Of a stretch of DNA of 38,121 nt, positions 33,486 through 38,121 are shown piece after piece; positions within the stretch are counted from its first letter, which is position 1, and each line of letters begins with the position of its first letter. The DNA is from Actinomadura fibrosa. Lineage in GTDB: Bacteria; Actinomycetota; Actinomycetes; Streptosporangiales; Streptosporangiaceae. A model generated the notes under the pieces. The model was given only the letters and a program-made list of their open reading frames with translations, searched no databases and was not told where the DNA came from. Where the stretch lies: positions 1 to 38,121 of the forward strand of contig NZ_CAACUY010000072.1 of NCBI RefSeq assembly GCF_900659615.1, written 5' to 3'. A program made the translations under genes and the position numbers.

Positions 33486-33555
33486 TCGGTGGCCTTCCCC
33501 TAGATGAGATGATCCTCGCCCCGGCGGGGGGCGGGCGCCGCGCCGGCGAAAGGCG

Positions 33556-34251
33556 TCAGCGGACAGCCATCAAGGCTAGCAGCTCGCGGCACACGTCCCG
33601 GACGGACGTGTTGACCAGCGTGACGTCGAACTCCTTCTCGGCCGCGAGCTCCACGCGGGCGGCGTCGAGGCGGCGCTCGATCACCTCGGGGGGCTCGGTG
33701 CCGCGGCCGGTGAGGCGGCGGACGAGCTCCTCCCAGGAGGGCGGCGCGAGGAACACGAGCAGGGCCTCGGGCATCGTGCCCCGGACCTGCCGGGCGCCCT
33801 GGAGGTCGATCTCCAGCAGCACGGGCTCGCCGCGGGCGAGCCGCTCCTCGACGGGGCGGCGGGGGGTGCCGTAGCGGTTCCCCGCGAACTCGGCCCACTC
33901 CAGCAGCTCCCCTTCGGCGACGAGCCGGTCGAAACCGGCGTCGTCGACGAAGAAGTACTGCACACCATGGGCCTCACCCGGCCGGGGGGGCCGGGTGGTC
34001 ACCGAGACCGACAGCCACACCTCGGGGTGTGAGCGCCGGATCTCGGCGACGACCGTGCTCTTGCCGACGCCTGACGGGCCGGAGAGGACCGTCAGCCGCC
34101 GGGCGAGCGGGCCATGCGGCTTGGAGCCGTCCGGCGCAGGAATGGGTGCGCCGGAGCCGGACGGGATGGAGCCGGTTTCGGGGGGACCCGAGCCGGCCGC
34201 GGCGGACTCGCCGCCGCGCCCGCCCGTGAGTCGCGCGTCAGCGGTTCGCAC
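33556..34251 (-). CDS. gmk: Guanylate kinase with low-complexity N-terminal extension
   Basis: 231 residues. It phosphorylates GMP to GDP. P-loop SGPSGVGKST begins at residue 57; the GMP-binding segment is SVTTRPPRPGEAHGVQYFFV, and the lid region EIDLQGARQVR follows. The only ATG/GTG start in frame before the core is the GTG at 34249-34251, which overlaps the mihF stop by 14 bases. This gives about 50 residues of Gly/Ser/Pro-rich sequence before the kinase core; the usual core starts near residue 49 (LARRLTVLSGPSG). It may therefore have a disordered tail or an unusual internal start. Confidence 0.93.
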   Translation of the reverse strand: MRTADARLTGGRGGESAAAGSGPPETGSIPSGSGAPIPAPDGSKPHGPLARRLTVLSGPSGVGKSTVVAEIRRSHPEVWLSVSVTTRPPRPGEAHGVQYFFVDDAGFDRLVAEGELLEWAEFAGNRYGTPRRPVEERLARGEPVLLEIDLQGARQVRGTMPEALLVFLAPPSWEELVRRLTGRGTEPPEVIERRLDAARVELAAEKEFDVTLVNTSVRDVCRELLALMAVR

Positions 34252-34564
34252 TTCCGCCGAACTCACGCTCCAGGGATGCGCGCTGGTTCGCGCCGAGGCC
34301 CCGCACGCGGCGGGACTCGGCGATGCCCAGGCGCTCCATGATCTGCTTCGCACGGACCTTGCCCACACCGGGCAGCGATTCCAGGAGGGCCGACACCTTC
34401 ATCTTTCCGATGACGTCGTCGGACTGACCCTCCTTGAGAACCTCGGCGAGCGAGGTTCCCCCGTGCTTGAGCCGGTTCTTAACCTCGGCCCGCTCCTTGC
34501 GGGCCTTGGCAGCCTTCTCCAGGGCTGCGGCGCGCTGTTCGGGGGTTAGGGGCGGAAGAGCCAC
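34238..34564 (-). CDS. mihF: Actinobacterial integration host factor (mIHF)
   Basis: 108 residues. This nucleoid-associated DNA-bending protein is specific to actinobacteria and usually precedes gmk, as here. The conserved core is PLTPEQRAAALEKAAKARKERAEVKNRLKHG, then KVSALLESLPGVGKVRAKQIMERLGIAESRRVRGLG, containing the helix-hairpin-helix-like PGVGKVRA. The GTG start at 34562-34564 follows GAGGTGA six bases upstream. Its upstream region holds several inverted and direct repeats. Confidence 0.95.
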   Translation of the reverse strand: MALPPLTPEQRAAALEKAAKARKERAEVKNRLKHGGTSLAEVLKEGQSDDVIGKMKVSALLESLPGVGKVRAKQIMERLGIAESRRVRGLGANQRASLEREFGGSANR

Positions 34565-34673
34565 GCCGGGTCACCTCAGGTTTCCACTCGACGGAGTCGG
34601 ACGGGTTGGGAAACTAGCGAGTTCACGCCCCATAAGGCAACGTGAAGTGCCGTTTAGCCCGCCACAAAATCAC

Positions 34674-34704
34674 GAATATCACTCCTCGGAGTGTCCTGAA
34701 TATC
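34674..34704. promoter_or_regulatory. Repeat cluster upstream of mihF
   Basis: Two identical GAATATC heptamers (34674-34680, 34698-34704) flank the perfect 14-base palindrome CACTCC-tc-GGAGTG (34680-34693). The element is about 110 bases upstream of the mihF start. Such composite symmetry suggests a protein-binding site, for instance for mIHF autoregulation or another regulator; binding is inferred. Confidence 0.4.
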
Positions 34705-34936
34705 GAGTGTACACAACTCGGGCCCTCCGACACCCCACCCCCTTGCCTTGCTGGGACTTTCGCATGATCGTGAAAATCCGCCCTTTCCGACCCCTTTGCG
34801 GTCACTCAGCACCCATCCGTCACTCGCGTCGGAGGCGCCGGAGGCGGCCCCACCATGATCCCGTTCGCGGCCGGCGGGCCCGCGCCGGCCCCGGAACCGG
34901 GCGCGTGTGAGGTCCCCCACACTCCCGCGCGGACGA

Positions 34937-34950
34937 GTGACGCTCGTCAC
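34937..34950. promoter_or_regulatory. Perfect palindrome GTGACG-ct-CGTCAC
   Basis: A 14-base perfect palindrome with two-base spacer in the mihF-pyrF intergenic region, about 15 bases beyond a GTGTG/CACAC pair. Its symmetry resembles a regulator operator. No gene starts nearby on either strand, so its target is unknown. Confidence 0.3.
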
Positions 34951-35460
34951 GCCGCGCCGTTCCGCACGTCGGAGCCGCAGGGCGCCTGCCATCCTCGTTC
35001 CACGTCCCCCGCCAAGATCGTTCCGACTTCTGGAGCCGCCGTTCCGCCCCGCTCCCCGCTCCCCCTCAGAGCGCCCCGCCGGCACCGCCGCGCCCGGGGC
35101 CGCCCCCGCCGCCCGGCGCGGAAACGCCGCCGGGCGGAACCGGCATGACAACTCCCAGTCACGGTGCCGGCAAACCCCGCGTCCGCTGAACGAGTTCGCC
35201 GTTCGGCGCGTACCGCTTTGCGGAAGGCTTCGCCGCCGCGATTCACGGCTTCGATTGCCCTCCCGATTGGCCGGTCCGATTGCCCGCCCAAAACGACAAA
35301 GGGCGATCCAGCACGCTTCAGAACACCGCTCGCTAAAGCCGCGCGGAATGCCAGGGGCGCCATACCGGCGCGCTCTCCGCGCCCGCGCCGGGCCCCGGGC
35401 GCCGCTGTATCGGACGACGAACCCGCAGGTCAGCGGCAGGACGGCAGCAACCGGGACGGG

Positions 35461-36201
35461 TCAGGGCGTCTCGGCGGACGTCTCCGCGGACGTCCCGGCG
35501 GGTCCGTCAACGGACGTGCGGCGCAGCGCGGTCGCGATGGCCGCGGCGGCGGCGCCGGGGTCGGGGGCGCCGGTGATCGGGCGGCCGATGACCAGCAGGT
35601 CGGCGCCCGCGGCGAGGGCCTCCTCGGGCGTCGCGACGCGCGCCTGGTCCTGGACGGCGGCGCCCGCGGGCCGCACACCCGGAGTGATCAGCGTGATGCC
35701 GGGCCCGACCTCCGCGCGGACGGCGGCGGCCTCCTGCGGGGAGCACACGAGCGCCTGGGCGCCCGCCTCGACGGCGAGGACCGCGAGCCGGCGGACGGCG
35801 TCGGGCGCGGGCCCGGCGATGCCGAGGGCGGCGAGGTCGGCGTCGCCGAGGGACGTCAGGACGGTCACGGCGGCGATCGTGGTGGCCGGGGCCGCCTCGA
35901 CGGCCTCGCGGATCATCGCGGCCCCGCCGGCGGCGTGCACGGTCAGGTAGGCGGGCTTGAGCCGCGCGACGGCGCGCGCGGCGCCGCGCACGGTCGCCGG
36001 GATGTCGTGCAGCTTGAGGTCGAGGAAGACCTGGACGCGGCTGGCGCCCCGGACGCTGGCGATGACGTCGGGCCCATACCGCAGGTACAGCTCCAGGCCC
36101 ACCTTGACGGTGGAGACGTGCGGCGTGACCAGGGTGGCCCAGCGCGCGGCCGTCTCCAGGTCGGGCGCGTCCAGGGCGACGGCGATGGGGGCGGAGGTCA
36201 C
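35461..36201 (-). CDS. pyrF: Orotidine-5'-phosphate decarboxylase
   Basis: 246 residues. It forms UMP from OMP, the last step of de novo pyrimidine synthesis. Motifs: VALDAPDLETA with the substrate Asp, VKVGLELYLRYG, the catalytic D-x-K-x-x-D segment FLDLKLHDIPATV, and ITPGVRP. This is the classical bacterial type, unlike the FADxKRGDIG type in mycobacteria. The GTG at 36199-36201 overlaps the pyrD stop (GTGA). The tail is a short Ala/Ser/Thr-rich extension. Confidence 0.95.
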   Translation of the reverse strand: MTSAPIAVALDAPDLETAARWATLVTPHVSTVKVGLELYLRYGPDVIASVRGASRVQVFLDLKLHDIPATVRGAARAVARLKPAYLTVHAAGGAAMIREAVEAAPATTIAAVTVLTSLGDADLAALGIAGPAPDAVRRLAVLAVEAGAQALVCSPQEAAAVRAEVGPGITLITPGVRPAGAAVQDQARVATPEEALAAGADLLVIGRPITGAPDPGAAAAAIATALRRTSVDGPAGTSAETSAETP

Positions 36202-37178
36202 AGCTTCTCCTTCTCGGGCTCTTGGGGGCGCACCTGCGGCGGCACGTAGCCCGCCGGCTTGTGGGCGAGGCCGACGGCGTCCGCGAGGCGGCCGATGCGG
36301 CGGGCCGCGAGCGCCTCCTCCAGCTCGCGCAGCACGCGCGGGCCGGCCGTGGGGTCGTGGAACAGGGCGGTGCCGACGGCGACCGCGGAGGCGCCGGCGA
36401 GGATGAACTCCAGCGCGTCCAGCCCGGACGCGACGCCGCCGACGCCGATGATCGGCGTGCTGGGCAGGGCCGCGTGGACCTGGTAGACGCAGCGGACGGC
36501 GACGGGGCGGATCGCGGGCCCCGACAGGCCGCCGGAGACGCCGGTGAGGGCGGGCCTGAGCGTCTCCGGGTCGATGGCCATGCCGTCCATGGTGTTGATC
36601 AGCGTGAGGCCGTCCGCGCCCGCGTCGACGCAGGCGAGCGCGATCGTCACGATGTCGGTGACGTCGGGGGCGAGCTTGGCGAAGAGGGGCACGCCCGGCC
36701 GGGCGTGGGCGTGCACGGCCCGCACGACGGACGCGGCCGCGGCGGGGTGCCAGGCGAACATGCGGCCGCGGTCCTCGACGTTGGGGCAGGCGACGTTGAT
36801 CTCGATCGCGGCGACGCCGGGGACGTTCCGGAGGCGGCTCGCGAGCTCGCCGTACTCCTCGACGCTGTTGCCCGCGATGGACACGATCGTCCGGACGTCC
36901 TGCTCGATGAGCCAGGGCAGGTCGCGTTCCAGGAACGTCTCGATGCCGGGCCCGGGGAGGCCCATCGCGGTGAGCAGCCCGCTGGGGGTCTCGGTGACGC
37001 GGGGCGTGGGACGGCCCGCGCGCGCTTGGGGCATCACGGAGGTGGTGACGAAGGCGCCCAGGCGCGTCAGGTCGAAGAACTGGGCCAGTTCCCGTCCCGT
37101 CCCACCGCACCCGGAGGCCGTCAGAACGGGATTGGGGAGCTCCAGGGAGCCCAGGGTGGTCATGACCCGGTCGCTCAC
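36198..37178 (-). CDS. pyrD: Dihydroorotate dehydrogenase, class 1B catalytic subunit
   Basis: 326 residues. The FMN-containing subunit oxidises dihydroorotate to orotate and works with PyrK encoded just upstream. SGCGGTGRELAQF near 22-34, MPQARAGRPTPRVTETPSGLLTAMGLPGPG, INVACPNVEDRG with the class 1 catalytic Cys131, and IIGVGGVASGLDALEFILAGASAVAVGTA are visible. Cys as base and the adjacent pyrK mark class 1B. The GTG at 37176-37178 overlaps the pyrK stop (GTGA); an ATG at 37163 is the alternative. Confidence 0.95.
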   Translation of the reverse strand: MSDRVMTTLGSLELPNPVLTASGCGGTGRELAQFFDLTRLGAFVTTSVMPQARAGRPTPRVTETPSGLLTAMGLPGPGIETFLERDLPWLIEQDVRTIVSIAGNSVEEYGELASRLRNVPGVAAIEINVACPNVEDRGRMFAWHPAAAASVVRAVHAHARPGVPLFAKLAPDVTDIVTIALACVDAGADGLTLINTMDGMAIDPETLRPALTGVSGGLSGPAIRPVAVRCVYQVHAALPSTPIIGVGGVASGLDALEFILAGASAVAVGTALFHDPTAGPRVLRELEEALAARRIGRLADAVGLAHKPAGYVPPQVRPQEPEKEKL

Positions 37179-38062
37179 TGGGAGCCCCCTTCCGTGACGC
37201 TCAGGACGCGCGGCGCGCCGAGCGCGTCGAACGGGATGGTGCCGAGATCGCCCCAGCGGACGCGGTCGCCGCGCAGGACGGGCCCGTCGGCGCAGGCGCG
37301 CACCATGCGGGTCACGCCGTCCTCGCCGTGGACGGGGAGCATGCAGGTCATGCAGACGCCGATGCCGCACGCGCCCGTCCGCTGGAGGAACTCCTCCACC
37401 GACACCTGGGACGGGAGGCCGAAGTCGCCCGCGACCTGGGTGACCGCGCGCAGCAGCCCGGTCGGGCCGCAGCCGTAGACGACGTCGGCGCCGGTCTCCT
37501 GGATGACGCGGGGCAGGACCTCGCGGACGGTGCCCTTCTCGCCCATCGTGCCGTCCTCGGTGGTGACGGTCGCGGAGTCGCCGATGCGCTGCGCCATCCG
37601 GGAGCCGAACACCTGCTTGGCGGACCGCCCGCCGAGCACGAAGTGCACCTGGCTGCCGCGCCGCAGCAGCGCGTCGGCGAGCGCGAACAGCGCGGCCCCG
37701 CCGGGCCCGCCGCCGGCCAGGACGCAGGTCACCGGGTCGCGCGGGAGCCGGAACGGGCGGCCGAGCGGGCCGACGAGGTCGACCTGGTCGCGGGACCGGC
37801 GCCCGGCGAGCCAGGCGGTGCCCGCCTCGGTGTCGGCGAAGACGACCTCGACGGTGCCGCCGTAGTCGGACTTGACCTCGTGCACCCCGAAGCAGCGGCG
37901 GACCAGCCGGGCCGTGTGCTCGCCGCCGACGGCGAGCGCCACGAACTGGCCGGGCCGGAACCGCTCGGCGACGGCCGGCGCCACCAGCGTCATCGCGTGG
38001 TAGTCCTGCACCTGGCGGACGGTCAGGACCGTCGCCGAGGTCTGCACCGGCGTGTCGGACAC
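37175..38062 (-). CDS. pyrK: Dihydroorotate dehydrogenase electron-transfer subunit
   Basis: 295 residues. A ferredoxin-reductase-like protein that carries electrons from PyrD to NAD+. The FAD domain has RPGQFVALAVGGEHTARLVRRCF, the nucleotide domain CVLAGGGPGGAALFALADAL and CGPTGLLRAV, and the C-terminal 2Fe-2S cluster uses Cys232, Cys237, Cys240 and Cys257 in ACGIGVCMTC...RACADGP. The GTG start at 38060-38062 is preceded by AGGGAG. The gene upstream appears to end at about 38081; carB is the expected neighbour. Confidence 0.94.
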   Translation of the reverse strand: MSDTPVQTSATVLTVRQVQDYHAMTLVAPAVAERFRPGQFVALAVGGEHTARLVRRCFGVHEVKSDYGGTVEVVFADTEAGTAWLAGRRSRDQVDLVGPLGRPFRLPRDPVTCVLAGGGPGGAALFALADALLRRGSQVHFVLGGRSAKQVFGSRMAQRIGDSATVTTEDGTMGEKGTVREVLPRVIQETGADVVYGCGPTGLLRAVTQVAGDFGLPSQVSVEEFLQRTGACGIGVCMTCMLPVHGEDGVTRMVRACADGPVLRGDRVRWGDLGTIPFDALGAPRVLSVTEGGSQ

Positions 38063-38080
38063 CCGTCTCCCTCTCGTCGT

Positions 38081-38121
38081 TCACGTCGCCGCGCGGGCGG
38101 GCGGCGCCCCGTTCCCGGGGT
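38081..38121 (-). CDS. Possible C-terminal end of an upstream gene (carB expected)
   Basis: A frame ends with TGA at 38081-38083, 18 bases before the pyrK start, and reads P-G-N-G-A-P-P-A-R-A-A-T. This is too short to identify. In other actinomycetes carB often precedes pyrK-pyrD-pyrF, so it may be the carB tail, but the sequence shown cannot prove that. Confidence 0.25.
   Translation of the reverse strand, partial: PGNGAPPARAAT

Larger units (their letters stand above)
34565..35460. other. 896-bp region without a supported gene
   Basis: No open frame here shows a recognisable protein or coherent codon pattern. The stretch near 34620-34760 is AT-richer than its surroundings and probably holds the mihF-gmk promoter. 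It contains the direct repeat GAATATC (34674-34680, 34698-34704) around the palindrome CACTCC-tc-GGAGTG (34680-34693). Further on are a GTGTG/CACAC inverted repeat (about 34905-34922) and the palindrome GTGACG-ct-CGTCAC (34937-34950). From about 35110 onward the sequence is non-coding in appearance. Confidence 0.6.

Noticed and set aside
34947..35363. 138-residue minus-strand frame in the mihF-pyrF gap
   Set aside because: Low-complexity Arg/Gly/Ala composition, no start signal, no recognisable fold, and an inconsistent codon pattern.

Overview
The window is high-GC DNA with dense, often overlapping genes, many GTG/TTG starts and actinobacterial marker families: mihF, a PriA without helicase motifs, XRE-DUF5753/DUF397 pairs, WXG-type proteins, and a rib operon carrying a RibM/PnuC-like transporter. 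It fits a chromosomal segment of an actinomycete, most likely of the Streptosporangiales/Thermomonosporaceae type (Actinomadura-like). The genus is inferred from gene order and protein style, not from a database match.

Layout. 1-1248 (minus): a MoxR ATPase and the start of a CoxE-like VWA protein. 1397-4780 (plus): a likely operon of a Tat-exported sulfite-oxidase-family molybdoenzyme, an SBP56/methanethiol-oxidase protein and a His-containing membrane protein. 4777-7833: accessory genes (Uma2 nuclease-fold protein, GH30 hydrolase, VapBC-like pair). 7874-12704 (minus): an FMN-riboswitch-led ribE-ribM-ribBA-ribH operon followed by hisG and a PH-domain membrane protein. Neither hisE nor ribD is present. 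The ribH-hisG gap carries a diverged, frame-preserved second copy of the ribH 3' end. 12785-19911: accessory island with an RsbW-like ATPase divergent from an XRE-DUF5753/DUF397 pair, a DoxX protein, a four-gene WXG/alpha-beta hydrolase/lipoprotein operon and two HAD proteins. 19905-28601 (minus): backbone rpe, PAP2 phosphatase, rsmB, fmt, def, an unknown acidic protein and priA. 28742-30442 (plus): a polytopic membrane protein, closed by a strong bidirectional terminator. 30527-38062 (minus): metK, coaBC, rpoZ, gmk, mihF, then about 0.9 kb without a gene, then pyrF, pyrD, pyrK.

How the genes work together. The right half is housekeeping: pyrimidine synthesis (PyrK and PyrD as a class 1B dihydroorotate dehydrogenase, PyrF as the last UMP step), GMP kinase, RNA polymerase omega, CoA synthesis, SAM synthesis, formyl-Met-tRNA formation and deformylation, and rRNA methylation. 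The rib block makes riboflavin from GTP and ribulose-5-phosphate, apart from the RibD steps, under FMN feedback. The left part suggests volatile-sulfur oxidation (methanethiol, then sulfite). The most unusual observations are the ribH 3'-end duplication with its His-rich reading frame before hisG, the WXG/hydrolase/paralogous-lipoprotein operon, and the sulfite oxidase-SBP56-membrane protein operon beside MoxR/VWA genes.
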